DNA of 64,000 bases from CALOBA01 sp942491465 (GCA_942491465.1 CALOBA010000081.1:62001-126000), one strand, 5' to 3'; shown: positions 43,781 through 53,531, counted from the first letter of the stretch. A program made the numbers and translations. The notes: generated by a model from the sequence alone, not told the origin.

Positions 43781-46078
43781 TCAGACCTTGAACGCCGAGA
43801 CTGCCGCGGACAGGGCCGTCGCCATCTCGTTCAGTTCCAAGGTGACCGAGCGGGTCTGCGTTGCCGCCTTCGAGACCATATTGGCGGATGACAGCATCTC
43901 CGTCGCCGTCGTCTGCACCATGCGCGAGGAGTCGGCTTGGGCGCGCACACTGTCGAGGATCATGCGCATCTGCTCCTGGATGCGCTCCATGGCGGCGTCG
44001 ATGGCCGCAAAAGACTCCGTGGATTCACCGACCAGCCCGATCCCGTGGCGGATCTCTTCGCTGGACTTATTCATGGCCAGCGCCGAGGACTCGGTAGCGC
44101 GCTGGATGTCCCGCACCATCGCGCTGATATTGCCGGCAGAATCGATCGAGCGATCCGAGAGACGGCGAATTTCATGGGCCACAACGGAGAACCCTTTGCC
44201 CATCTCGCCCGCCTTGTTGGCCTCGATCGATGCATTCAACGACAACAGCGTGGTCTGATCCGCAACCATCGAGATGGTCGTGACCGCCTCGTTGATATCT
44301 TCCATCTTGTCGTTCAGCGACTGGATGCGCTCCGAGGTCTTGCGCGTGGAATTGCCGATCGCATCCATCGACGACATGATCTGGTTCGAGCGCTGGTTGG
44401 TATTGTTGACGATGCCGGCGATCTCGTCGACGCTACCGCCGGCCCCTTCCGATGAGGACACCAGCGTCGTCGCACTCTGGCTCATCTCATTCAACGACGA
44501 CGAAAGCTGGTTGACGGCACTGGCCTGCTCCGATGCCGATGCGGCTTGCTCCGTGGCTGCGGCCTGGATCTCGTTGATCGACGAAGATAGCTGCACAGTG
44601 GCCCGCTGGATGCGCTGGACCAGCGACAGCAGATTCTCCCGCATATGGTTGAAGGATACCGCGAGCACACCGAGCTCATCGCGACTCGACACCTGAACGG
44701 GGGTACGCAGCTCACCGCGGGCGATCATCTGCGCCCCCGACATTAGCTGATCGATCGCGGTGGCGATCGGCCGCGGAACCGTAAACAGCACCAGCAGTCC
44801 GACCAGCGTGCCAAGCGCAACCGCAACGCCCAAGATCCATTGCGCGTGGGCACTGAAGGCGATCAGGTCTTCACTCTCGTGGTCGATGTCGCGCCACGCA
44901 TCTTCGGAGAGATCCTTCGCCAAGCGCACAATCTGTGCGCCCACCTCGCGCAGGGCCTCCTTGTCCTCGATGATCCGCGCCTCCTCGCTCTCGGCGTTCG
45001 CGCCTTCGACCAGGCGCCGCTCGGCCCCGTCACTCAACAGCGTCGCAAAGGCGGAAATGGCCTTGCGGGTATCGCTGAGATCGCCCTTGAGGCGCGCGTC
45101 GGCGGCTTGGTCCCGGAGCAGGTCGAGTTGGGCCAAGGTCTCCGTCAACGACCCCACCGCCACCTTCGCGTAGCTGGGATCACGTCCGTCAAGGTAGGCA
45201 TCGAGGCCCACCCGAGATAGCGTCAGCTCGCGCATCAGCGCCTGCAAACGCTCGCCTTGTTCCCGCTCGGCACCGACGGCCCGCGCCGCACCGACGGATG
45301 AAAGGCGCCGCTTCCAGTACGACGCCAACATCGCGTCGACTGCATCGACCGCCGCGGCCAGCGAATCCCGCAGCTTCGCAGCCAAGCGGTCGTCGGCGGC
45401 GCGCAGCTCGGCGACGCTGGCGCGGCCATCGGCCACCCGCTGCACCAGCCCCCCGAAGAGGGTCTCGTAGTTGGCGGCAGCTTCGGCAAGCTCCGCGTAC
45501 TGCTCCTCGATCGACTCCCCTTCCGTGTGCATGATCCGGCTGCCGACCTCGTTGATCTCGTCGATCTGCTCTCGAAAGCGCTCGGACAACCGCGTTACCC
45601 GCGACAACGCGCCTTGATCCTCACTCAGGAGAAAATCGCGCTCTGCGTTGTAGATCTCTCCCACGGTGTTGCGAACGGAGTCCGCAAGTCTGGAGATCTC
45701 CGCATGGGTGCGCAGTTCGACGATCCCCTGGTTGGCCACGCCGTTCAGCGTCCACATCGAGACCGCCCCCAAGATCACGATGATCAGCGTCAACAGCCCA
45801 AAGCTCAGCGTCAGCTTATGCCGCAGGCTCATGCCGGAGAGCCGCGCTTCCCCCGTCCCCGCCAGCGCGGGCGACGGCGGGGCCGATCCCGAGCGCAGCC
45901 AAGCGCCATCGCCGGAGCGCTCTTCCACCCGTCCCGTCAGCCGGGCCCTGCTGGCCGCAAAAGGCTCTCCGCTTTGGATGCCGTCGGGCTCCGGAACGAC
46001 AAAGCCATCCTGGTCACCGCTGTTGTCGGTTTGGAGCCCTTCGTCGGGCAATGCAGCCGTGTGCTTATCAGTGCTCAT
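43781..46078 (-). CDS. Methyl-accepting chemotaxis protein
   Basis: A 765-residue transducer. After an unusual, roughly 80-residue hydrophilic N-terminus comes TM1 (LTLSFGLLTLIIVILGAVSM), a long helical periplasmic sensor domain, TM2 near 410-430 (LGVAVALGTLVGLLVLFTV), a HAMP domain and a signalling domain. The tip contains ANKAGEMGKGFSVVAHEIRR. The C-terminus ends ALSAAVSAFKV without a CheR-docking pentapeptide. An alternative start at 45832 (MSLRHKLTLS) would remove the extension and place TM1 at the N-terminus, the more usual layout. Confidence 0.9.
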   Translation of the reverse strand: MSTDKHTAALPDEGLQTDNSGDQDGFVVPEPDGIQSGEPFAASRARLTGRVEERSGDGAWLRSGSAPPSPALAGTGEARLSGMSLRHKLTLSFGLLTLIIVILGAVSMWTLNGVANQGIVELRTHAEISRLADSVRNTVGEIYNAERDFLLSEDQGALSRVTRLSERFREQIDEINEVGSRIMHTEGESIEEQYAELAEAAANYETLFGGLVQRVADGRASVAELRAADDRLAAKLRDSLAAAVDAVDAMLASYWKRRLSSVGAARAVGAEREQGERLQALMRELTLSRVGLDAYLDGRDPSYAKVAVGSLTETLAQLDLLRDQAADARLKGDLSDTRKAISAFATLLSDGAERRLVEGANAESEEARIIEDKEALREVGAQIVRLAKDLSEDAWRDIDHESEDLIAFSAHAQWILGVAVALGTLVGLLVLFTVPRPIATAIDQLMSGAQMIARGELRTPVQVSSRDELGVLAVSFNHMRENLLSLVQRIQRATVQLSSSINEIQAAATEQAASASEQASAVNQLSSSLNEMSQSATTLVSSSEGAGGSVDEIAGIVNNTNQRSNQIMSSMDAIGNSTRKTSERIQSLNDKMEDINEAVTTISMVADQTTLLSLNASIEANKAGEMGKGFSVVAHEIRRLSDRSIDSAGNISAMVRDIQRATESSALAMNKSSEEIRHGIGLVGESTESFAAIDAAMERIQEQMRMILDSVRAQADSSRMVQTTATEMLSSANMVSKAATQTRSVTLELNEMATALSAAVSAFKV

Positions 46079-46227
46079 GGTATCGGGGGTCAGGATCTAG
46101 ACCTAAAGACGGTCGAAGGCAGGAAAACGCACGGCACCGAGGGTGCCGAGCCAGACCAGCAAACGGTCGAGCGTTTTCCGACCAAACGAGGATGAGGGTT
46201 CAGGGTGACGTCGCGGGATGCGGGCTC

Positions 46228-46809
46228 TCAAAACACGTCTCTTTCTCCCGCCCGCAGCTCGGCGACGTCGAGCAGCGACAAGGCGCCGCCCTCGTGCTCG
46301 GATACGCCCGCGCGGCGCAGCGGTCCCGACGCCCCGCCCGACGTCGCCTGCAACTTAAACAAGTCCATGTCCAAGCGCTCGACGGCATCCACCCGATCGA
46401 CGGGAAGCCCGGTTCGCCGACCGAGCCGATCGCGGACGACTAGGGTCCTGTTGTCGCCGCCGACCCGGTACTCCGTGTCGACGCCGAGGATGGCGGCCGT
46501 ATCCAACAGTGGCAGCAACTCCCCCCGCAGATTCGCCAAGCCGAGCACCAGCGGGCTGACATGGGCCACCGCCGTGCCATTCTCGATGACGGCAACCTCG
46601 TCCAGATCGTCCAGCGCAACGGCGAACCGCTCGGCACCCAGCCGAAAGATGACACAAGTCTTTCCGGTCACATCAGAAGCCGTCAGCGACTCCTGCGCGT
46701 AAACCTCGGCCCACTGGCGCAGCATCGTCTCCGGATAGGCCGCACCGCCAGCGGACACCTCGCCGGGATTGCCGTTGTCGGGTAGAGTCGGGAGGTCATG
46801 CTCAGACAT
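46228..46809 (-). CDS. CheW-like adaptor protein (upstream copy)
   Basis: A 193-residue CheW-domain protein with an approximately 45-residue N-terminal extension (LRQWAEVYAQESLTASDVTG). The CheW core reads VIFRLGAERFAVALDDLDEV, PLVLGLANLRGELLPLLDTA and TGLPVDRVDAVERL. The start at 46809 begins MSEHDLPTL and is divergent from gabD about 100 bp away. It is the first gene of the four-gene chemosensory operon, with 149 bp to the MCP. Confidence 0.88.
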   Translation of the reverse strand: MSEHDLPTLPDNGNPGEVSAGGAAYPETMLRQWAEVYAQESLTASDVTGKTCVIFRLGAERFAVALDDLDEVAVIENGTAVAHVSPLVLGLANLRGELLPLLDTAAILGVDTEYRVGGDNRTLVVRDRLGRRTGLPVDRVDAVERLDMDLFKLQATSGGASGPLRRAGVSEHEGGALSLLDVAELRAGERDVF

Positions 46810-46911
46810 CACATGGTCACCTGCAAGCTGCTCAGGAGCGCACAATCTGCCAGTATAGTGCGCCCTGAGGCTCCGCGCAGCGCAGCCTTGACGCCAACCT
46901 CGGAGACCACA

Positions 46912-48366
46912 ATGCAACTTCGCGACTCTACGTTGCTGAGCGACCGGGCCTACATCGACGGGCGCTGGTGCGATGCGGACAACGGCGATACCCTGGCGGT
47001 AACGGATCCGGCAGACGATCGTCAGATTGCCTCCGTACCGGCGTTGAGCCAAGCCGAGACCAGCCGAGCCATTGCCGCGGCCGCGGCCGCGCTTCCCGCG
47101 TGGGCGCGCCTTACTGCGGCGGAACGCGCCATCGTGCTGAAACGCTGGTACGACCTTATCCTGGCCAATCAGGAAGACTTGGCACGACTGATGACAGCCG
47201 AACAGGGGAAGCCGCTGGCCGAGGCCCGCGGCGAGATCGCCTACGGTGCATCCTTCGTCGAATGGTTCGCGGAAGAGGGCAAGCGCGTCTACGGCGACCT
47301 GATCCCGACCCACCAGCCCGGCAAGCGCATCCTGACCCTCAAACAGCCCATCGGCGTTTGCGCCGCCATCACGCCTTGGAACTTCCCGATGGCGATGATC
47401 ACCCGCAAGGCCGCTGCGGCCCTTGCTGCCGGATGCACGATGATCGTCAAGCCCGCCGAATCGACACCGTTGTCCGCGCTGGCACTCGCCGTCCTCGCCG
47501 AGCGTGCAGGTCTGCCTGCCGGCGTTCTCAACGTGCTGACCGGAGAACCTGAAGCCATCGGTGCCGCCTTGACCGCCAGCCCGCTCGTGCGCAAACTCAG
47601 CTTCACCGGATCCACCGAAGTCGGCAAACTGTTGATGCGCCAATGCACCGACACCGTAAAGCGTATCTCCCTGGAGCTAGGCGGAAACGCGCCGTTCATC
47701 GTCTTCGATGATGCTGACTTGGAGGCCGCCGTCGAAGGCGCCCTTCAATCCAAGTACAGAAACAGCGGCCAAACCTGCGTCTGCGCGAATCGTCTGCTTA
47801 TCCAATCCGGCATCCACGACGCCTTCGCTCAACGACTCTCAGAGCGTGTGGCGAGCCTAAGCGTCGGTCGGGGCACTGAGGAAGGGGTCGCTCAAGGGCC
47901 GTTGATCGACGACGCTGCAATGGCCAAGGTTGAAGGCCACATCGCCGATGCGGTCGCCGGCGGTGCCCGCGTCCTCACCGGAGGCCAACGTCACCAGCTC
48001 GCCGGCCGATTCTTCGAGCCCACCGTCCTCACCGATGTACTGCCGACGATGCGCGTCGCGCGCGAAGAAACCTTCGGCCCTGTCGCACCGCTACTAAGAT
48101 TTCAGACTGAAGCCGAGGCGATCTCCATCGCCAACAGCACTGAATACGGTCTCGCCGCTTACCTGTACAGCAACGATCTGGCCCGTATCTGGCGTACCAG
48201 CGAAGCCCTGGAATTCGGCATGGTCGGCATCAACACCGGCATGATATCCAGCGCCATTGCCCCATTCGGCGGCATCAAGCAATCCGGCTTAGGCCGTGAA
48301 GGCTCCAAGTACGGGATCGACGAATATCTGGAAATCAAGTACCTGTGCATGCAGATCGGGACCTAG
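46912..48366 (+). CDS. gabD: Succinate-semialdehyde dehydrogenase (NADP+ type)
   Basis: This enzyme oxidises succinate semialdehyde to succinate. The 484-residue ALDH has Lys180 in MIVKPAEST, general-base Glu255 in LELGGNAPF, nucleophile Cys289 in SGQTCVCANR, and the N-terminal ITPWNFPMAMITRK. The Cys-x-Cys at the active site is a GabD hallmark linked to redox control. Start ATG 46912 follows a GGAG site. It stands alone, with no gabT in view. Confidence 0.93.
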   Translation: MQLRDSTLLSDRAYIDGRWCDADNGDTLAVTDPADDRQIASVPALSQAETSRAIAAAAAALPAWARLTAAERAIVLKRWYDLILANQEDLARLMTAEQGKPLAEARGEIAYGASFVEWFAEEGKRVYGDLIPTHQPGKRILTLKQPIGVCAAITPWNFPMAMITRKAAAALAAGCTMIVKPAESTPLSALALAVLAERAGLPAGVLNVLTGEPEAIGAALTASPLVRKLSFTGSTEVGKLLMRQCTDTVKRISLELGGNAPFIVFDDADLEAAVEGALQSKYRNSGQTCVCANRLLIQSGIHDAFAQRLSERVASLSVGRGTEEGVAQGPLIDDAAMAKVEGHIADAVAGGARVLTGGQRHQLAGRFFEPTVLTDVLPTMRVAREETFGPVAPLLRFQTEAEAISIANSTEYGLAAYLYSNDLARIWRTSEALEFGMVGINTGMISSAIAPFGGIKQSGLGREGSKYGIDEYLEIKYLCMQIGT

Positions 48367-48436
48367 CGTTGCGCTGAGCCCTAGACCACGCAGCACCCAC
48401 CCGGCTCCGCAGCCAAGACATGCCGCCCGCAACGAA

Positions 48437-48748
48437 TCAGCGACCTTCTCCACAGGTCCGCCGGCAGGCTTCCACCGTTTCAAACACGGCTCCACCGCCA
48501 CAGCCCCCTCCTGAGCGCCGTACGCAGGCCCCCGTTCGAAAATCGAAGACATAGCCTCCACCCTCGGCGCCCCCACTACATCCGGACTCAAGACGCCGTT
48601 CTACACAGGTGACCGGCAACAACTCCGCCTCCCCCGCCTTATCAGCAGCGCATCCGCCAAGAACCGCCAACGCCACCCCACCGAGACCAACCACTCCCGA
48701 GCGTCCCAAACGCAGGCCCCACAAACCTTTCAACGTCTGCCATGTCAC
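48437..48748 (-). CDS. Putative lipoprotein with a Kunitz/BPTI-like six-cysteine domain
   Basis: With a GTG start at 48748 the 103-residue product has a lipoprotein signal (RLGRSGVVGLGGVALAVLGG, then Cys; lipobox LGGC). The mature part carries six cysteines in the Kunitz order: C-x8-C, a YVFDFRTGAC segment (BPTI: Y-x-Y-N-x3-G-x-C), seven residues to GGC, then GGGAVFETVEAC and a final C. Spacings match BPTI except one residue fewer before the Phe and two more after the second Cys. The expected P1 residue is Ser rather than Lys/Arg. It would be a membrane-anchored, disulfide-rich protein, perhaps a protease inhibitor. An upstream ATG at 48826 is also open. Confidence 0.65.
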   Translation of the reverse strand: MTWQTLKGLWGLRLGRSGVVGLGGVALAVLGGCAADKAGEAELLPVTCVERRLESGCSGGAEGGGYVFDFRTGACVRRSGGGCGGGAVFETVEACRRTCGEGR

Positions 48749-48828
48749 GCAGAACGCCTCGACGGAAACCCCAATCTGCCCTTGACCTACCACCCCCGGC
48801 CCCCTGCTCTTCGCTCCGCCGCTCATGT

Positions 48829-50586
48829 CTATGCCGCCCGTTCTTCAGCGACGAGCCAGACTACCCTCCAAGGATCAAGCGATAGCCTGTTAGCCCGACC
48901 CTCCGGCAAGAAGACCTCCCCGGTTACCAAGTCCCGAATTCCTCCATCTCCGAACCCCAACCTAAGCCTCTTCGTCGCCACCGATACCCCTGACGCGGTC
49001 ACATTAGCGACCACAGCAACCTCCTGCCCCCTATCCTGCGCCTCCCTCTTTACCCCGAACAAACCCACTGGCAGATTCAACACCCTTTGCCGGGACCGAG
49101 GATCGAAAGCCGACTGCCTCGCCCTCACCTCCAACCGCCGAACAAGTTCCTCAAATACGCCCCTTACCGGCTGGTCGTCCGGACCCGAAAAGATAGCTTC
49201 CAACTCGCTAAACGACCATTTTTTCCGGTTAATGCTCCGCGCTCTCCCCGTCATCTCCACGCCCCGCAAGTCGTTCTCCGATGCGAACAGACTGTTGAAA
49301 TAAATAGCAGGAATTCCTTGCAAGCTAAGCATGACGGTCTGACTGCAAATGAAGCGCGCTACCGATTGCTCAACGTCACCCGGCACCGACAATGCACTGA
49401 ACCAAGTCGTATTCAGCTCGTAGACCTTCGATTCTCCCCCGGTGCTGCTTCGACGTGAAGCCAACGCCCCCTTCGCTTCCATATCTGCGATCAGAGAATC
49501 GACTTCCGCCTCTGGCACCAAGCCCTCCAACGGACGCAGCCCAATCCCGTCATGAGATGCCGTGAAGTTCAGATAAGTACATCCCTCCGGTGGCTCTTCC
49601 AAACCCCTTGCCCATTCCTTGAGATATTTCGACTCTTGGCAATGTATCGCATGCAGCAGAAGCGGTGGAAGGCTAAACTGGTAAACCATATCGGCCTCGT
49701 CTCCTTCACCAAAATAGGAGACGTTCTCCTCGTGGGGAACATTGGTCTCCGTCAACAGCAACACCCCACTGGAGACCACGTCGACGACATCCCTCATCAA
49801 CTTCACAACCTCATGCGTTTGCCACAGATGAATACAAGGCGACCCCAGCTCTTTCCACAAGTATCCAATAGCATCCAGCCTGATGACGCGCGCCCCGTTC
49901 TTGACGTAAAATAGCAACAGATCAAGAAACTCAAACAAAACATCGGGATTGGCAAAATTCAGATCGACCTGATCTTGACTAAACGTTGTCCACACGCGCC
50001 GCCGCCCATAGGGCGTATGGACCTCCCTAGTCAGTGAAGATGATCTTGGTCTGACCACCGCCCCAAGATCAACATCATCGTCCACTTCAATAAAATAGTC
50101 TCGCTCTGGCGCCATACCGATACAGTAGGATCTGAACCATCGGCTCGCACTTGACACATGATTCAGAACCAAGTCCACCATTAAACCTCGAGAGGACGCC
50201 AGATCCCTGATCTCCTCCCAGCTACCGAGTTCCGCCGCCACCTCGCGATAATCAACGACCGAGAACCCGTCATCCGAGCTAAAGGGAAAAAAGGGCAAGA
50301 CATGGACGATAGACACCGCAGAGGACAAACGCCTTTCCAAAAATTCGCCCAGCGTCGCCAGCGGGGTGCCAACGCCATCGCTAACCATGTCCCCATAACA
50401 AATCAGAATCGCGTCTTTCTCGCTCCACTTACAATCCTCTCCTCCTTTTTTGGCAGTTTCCTCCAAACCATACCGACTGATCAACAACTCCAGACGCGCC
50501 ATCAAGTTCGGCTGCCTCTCAACCCCGTAAAGACCGGAAATTCGGTCGCTAATCTGCTCTATCAGAGAGCGATCCAAAACCTGCAT
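48829..50586 (-). CDS. GH13_18 sugar phosphorylase (sucrose/glucosylglycerate phosphorylase type)
   Basis: A 585-residue family GH13 subfamily 18 enzyme that phosphorolyses an alpha-glucoside to glucose 1-phosphate. Catalytic residues are nucleophile Asp238 (ARVIRLDAIGYLWKE), acid/base Glu280 (LLTETNVPH) and stabiliser Asp346 (FTASHDGIGLRP). The N-terminal YGDMVSD and LPFFPFSSDDGFSVVDYREV are typical of sucrose phosphorylases and relatives. The neighbouring MggS-like glycosyltransferase suggests glucosylglycerate as the substrate. The gene begins 7 bp after that transferase. Confidence 0.85.
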   Translation of the reverse strand: MQVLDRSLIEQISDRISGLYGVERQPNLMARLELLISRYGLEETAKKGGEDCKWSEKDAILICYGDMVSDGVGTPLATLGEFLERRLSSAVSIVHVLPFFPFSSDDGFSVVDYREVAAELGSWEEIRDLASSRGLMVDLVLNHVSSASRWFRSYCIGMAPERDYFIEVDDDVDLGAVVRPRSSSLTREVHTPYGRRRVWTTFSQDQVDLNFANPDVLFEFLDLLLFYVKNGARVIRLDAIGYLWKELGSPCIHLWQTHEVVKLMRDVVDVVSSGVLLLTETNVPHEENVSYFGEGDEADMVYQFSLPPLLLHAIHCQESKYLKEWARGLEEPPEGCTYLNFTASHDGIGLRPLEGLVPEAEVDSLIADMEAKGALASRRSSTGGESKVYELNTTWFSALSVPGDVEQSVARFICSQTVMLSLQGIPAIYFNSLFASENDLRGVEMTGRARSINRKKWSFSELEAIFSGPDDQPVRGVFEELVRRLEVRARQSAFDPRSRQRVLNLPVGLFGVKREAQDRGQEVAVVANVTASGVSVATKRLRLGFGDGGIRDLVTGEVFLPEGRANRLSLDPWRVVWLVAEERAA

Positions 50587-50593
50587 CGCGTTG

Positions 50594-51862
50594 CTACTCC
50601 GTCCAGTTGCGGATGTTGTTGATCAACGCTCGCAGGCTGTCGCGGAGCACCCGATAACTAAAAAACCTGCTAGCGACCTCATAGTTGTGGTCCACCATCT
50701 CAGAGCGAACTCGATCATCTTCAAGGACTCGCCGAGATTCATCCACCACCGCTCGATCTATAACCCCATCGATCGCAGGTATCCTAAATCCCTTTGGCTC
50801 AATATCCCGATGGTAGACCGAGTATCGGCCGATAACCAATGGCTTGCGGAAATAGATCGACTCCAGCAACGCATTACCGAAGCCTTCATAAAGACTCGGG
50901 AAGGTTATTAGATCCGCATGCGGATACAAATCGCTAAGCACGTAAACTTTTCTCCCGTCTTGATCCAACTGCCTCCTATCCGAAACCCGATCCCCAAATA
51001 GCTTTAACGCCACGCCTTCCTCACGCGCAAGATGCTCGATCTGTCGGCAGTATTCAACGCCCTCGTCTCCGCTATCATGAGAAATTACCAACTGGCATCT
51101 AGGCAATTTTAATCTTCGAACCAAATGAATCGCCGTCTCAATACCCTTCCGAGGAACAATTCGTGTAGGCTGCAGGATCAACCGGTCGCCATCAAGCAAA
51201 CCCAACTCTCGGCGAACATCTTCCGCATAGTCATCGGCCTTACCGGGCGGATTTTCAAAATCAAAGACATTGGGTATTAGGATGCTTGGCAAACCCTTGC
51301 GCCACGCCAGTTCTTCCCGGGCGGCCTGGTTTATGACCACATGCTGCAGCCGCGGCACTCGCGGAGGAAACGACATCTCTAGGTAATCGTCAACCGCCGA
51401 AATTTGAAACCGCTGTCGCTCCCACTGAAAATCATGATGATGTGCGATCGCCGGCATCCCGGTTTCCAAAAGAAACTCTGTGATCGCTACCCCAAGAGGT
51501 ATATGCATCGGGATGGTCAGCGCATTTTCCACCACCAGTATGTCGAGATCGAATTTTTCCCGAAAGTCGTACAAAGTCGATTTCAAGTATCTCGCCAACT
51601 CTTGAATCTGTCGGCTGACTTCCGGCGTCCTCGTAATCTGCCCCCACAACTGATCGTTTATCGCACGATTCGCAGGATGATCAAAAAATGCCTCGGGCAC
51701 GCAAAGGCTGACACCGGCTTCTCGATCAAGAACTCCTGCATACCAGTGGCTAACATGACCGTCCCTCCACAGCACCTCCGCCCATTTCGCCGATTCCAAA
51801 GAGACGCCGTCGGTCCCAGCAAAGCGTGTTGAAACGAATCCAACGTTCTCAGGCTGCTTCAT
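50594..51862 (-). CDS. GT4-type glycosyltransferase, mannosylglucosylglycerate synthase-like
   Basis: A 422-residue GT-B glycosyltransferase. The N-terminal domain has VGFVSTRFAGTDGVSLESAK and AIAHHHDFQWERQRF, a signature I associate with MggS-type mannosyltransferases. The C-terminal domain has the GT4 donor site LILQPTRIVPRKGIETAIHL and the E-x7-E motif region FPSLYEGFGNALLESIYFRK. MggS adds a sugar to glucosylglycerate, a compatible solute. Pairing with a GH13_18 phosphorylase supports this. Specific substrate is inference. It opens the two-gene unit. Confidence 0.7.
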   Translation of the reverse strand: MKQPENVGFVSTRFAGTDGVSLESAKWAEVLWRDGHVSHWYAGVLDREAGVSLCVPEAFFDHPANRAINDQLWGQITRTPEVSRQIQELARYLKSTLYDFREKFDLDILVVENALTIPMHIPLGVAITEFLLETGMPAIAHHHDFQWERQRFQISAVDDYLEMSFPPRVPRLQHVVINQAAREELAWRKGLPSILIPNVFDFENPPGKADDYAEDVRRELGLLDGDRLILQPTRIVPRKGIETAIHLVRRLKLPRCQLVISHDSGDEGVEYCRQIEHLAREEGVALKLFGDRVSDRRQLDQDGRKVYVLSDLYPHADLITFPSLYEGFGNALLESIYFRKPLVIGRYSVYHRDIEPKGFRIPAIDGVIDRAVVDESRRVLEDDRVRSEMVDHNYEVASRFFSYRVLRDSLRALINNIRNWTE

Positions 51863-52034
51863 AACTTCGCCTACTCACCAACATCATAGTGAAGACACTC
51901 AGTAAAGGCACACCGACCCCTCCAGCCATACCCGCAATCCCAGTATCTATGGCGCAGTAGCCTGTTCACGGATGCGGCCAGTCCGCCATGTCTCATACTT
52001 TCAACTGAGTCGCCAGCCCGGCATCCTCGAAGCA

Positions 52035-53423
52035 CTACAGGCGTCTCCACCAAGACATCATCCAACCAAAACCGCGAGCGAAAAAACTCCCACGAACCGG
52101 CTTACGCTCGCCGTCACCACGTTGGTCACGACCTTCATCCTCCACACCAAGCCTGCCAACGCCCTCAACCGCTTCCTCAACCGCAGAAAGCTCCTTTTGA
52201 ACCACGACCCCTAGTCCGACCACCAGCGCGACCAAACAGTAGAAAAGATCAAAATACGCCAACCCGAGAAAAGCACCCGTTATCGCATATCCAAAAAGAC
52301 TCACTTGAAACGACTCTGCAAGCAACTTCGCCCATTGCAAATCCTCTCGATCCTTGGTTTGTTTAGCAATTCGAACGCAGTGACGCCAAGTCGCCGCCAT
52401 CAAACCCAAGAATAGCGCTAACCCCACAAATCCATGCTCCCCAAGAATCTCAAAATAGATACTGTGCGCATCGGTAGCGATACCATAGCTTGGGAGATAG
52501 ATCGCGTACGTAGCCAGCCCAAACGCTTCAAAACCGCCGCCGATGAGCGGCCGATCTAATGCCAGGTAGAAGGCCATTTCCCATGCCCTCAGCCGCCCCA
52601 TTGCCGAGGCATCGCTTTGGTAATCGGAAAGCGTGCTCATTCGGTCATACCATGACTCGGGCATCATAACCAATGCGATCGGAATCATAGCGATCGCAAA
52701 CAGAATAAAGGGACCGCGATGCGAACTCCTCCAACCGAGAAACCCGACCATGGCCAAGACACCAAGCGCCGCCCCCCGCGACTGGGTTCCGAGTATAGCG
52801 ACGAAGCAAAGAAAGACCGCTACGTACGCCCCGATCCGCGAATATCTATCTTCTCTCAGCTCGCCGAGACACCAGACCAAGGGAAGCACTACGACGAGTG
52901 CCAGCCCAATCTCGTTATTACCTCCAATAAAGCTCCCCGCCGGACCCCACACTCGGTACCCGCCTCCGGTCAAGATAGTGAAGACGCCACCCTTTATCCC
53001 GTACAATGCTAAAGAGCCTGCCGCAACCGCAGTGAGTGCAATCACTCTAGGTTTCCGATTCAAGACCAGGATTGCTGCGAACGTGGTCAGCATAATCTTC
53101 CAGACCTTATCCCACTGCCTCCATGCGAGCTCTGGATAAAATGCAAATATGGTTGTAACCAGCATCCACAACCAGAACAGCACCAATAACACAACGATGT
53201 CGTTTACCGGGAAGCGCTTCTTTTCCCGAGACACGAGCATCGATGAAAGCATCGCGAGCGCGATGACCTGGGCCAAGGGCAGCGAAGCAAGATTCCAGGA
53301 AAGCAGGTGCGGATTCATCAAGCTCATCCAATACCAGACGAGAACGCCAAAGAAGGGCTTGATGTAGATCAGCGGCACTGACCCAACTAAGATCGCCAAC
53401 AGCAAGAGATCCCGAAGTCCCAT
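52035..53423 (-). CDS. O-antigen-ligase-like membrane protein, exosortase A associated (TIGR03097 type)
   Basis: A 462-residue inner-membrane protein with 10-12 helices and a Wzy_C/O-antigen-ligase region. The N-terminus VPLIYIKPFFGVLVWYWMS and the LMNPHLLSW segment are characteristic of the exosortase A-associated putative O-glycosylation ligase. RPLIGGGFEAFG and DAHSIYFEILGEHGFVGLAL are the conserved ligase-loop motifs. It probably transfers or polymerises the locus-encoded glycan. The C-terminal 60 residues are hydrophilic and compositionally biased. Confidence 0.85.
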   Translation of the reverse strand: MGLRDLLLLAILVGSVPLIYIKPFFGVLVWYWMSLMNPHLLSWNLASLPLAQVIALAMLSSMLVSREKKRFPVNDIVVLLVLFWLWMLVTTIFAFYPELAWRQWDKVWKIMLTTFAAILVLNRKPRVIALTAVAAGSLALYGIKGGVFTILTGGGYRVWGPAGSFIGGNNEIGLALVVVLPLVWCLGELREDRYSRIGAYVAVFLCFVAILGTQSRGAALGVLAMVGFLGWRSSHRGPFILFAIAMIPIALVMMPESWYDRMSTLSDYQSDASAMGRLRAWEMAFYLALDRPLIGGGFEAFGLATYAIYLPSYGIATDAHSIYFEILGEHGFVGLALFLGLMAATWRHCVRIAKQTKDREDLQWAKLLAESFQVSLFGYAITGAFLGLAYFDLFYCLVALVVGLGVVVQKELSAVEEAVEGVGRLGVEDEGRDQRGDGERKPVRGSFFARGFGWMMSWWRRL

Positions 53424-53531
53424 GATTCACAATCCCAACAAAACAACTTCCCCTGACGCCCTGTACACGCTCAGAAGATATACGCCGCAACACGCTAAAA
53501 CCCGCTCCTCCTGGCAACCCCTACCAAACAT

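Noticed and set aside
43788..46195. Several long plus-strand frames opposite the MCP gene
   Set aside because: Antisense shadows; the minus-strand product has the complete transducer domain order.
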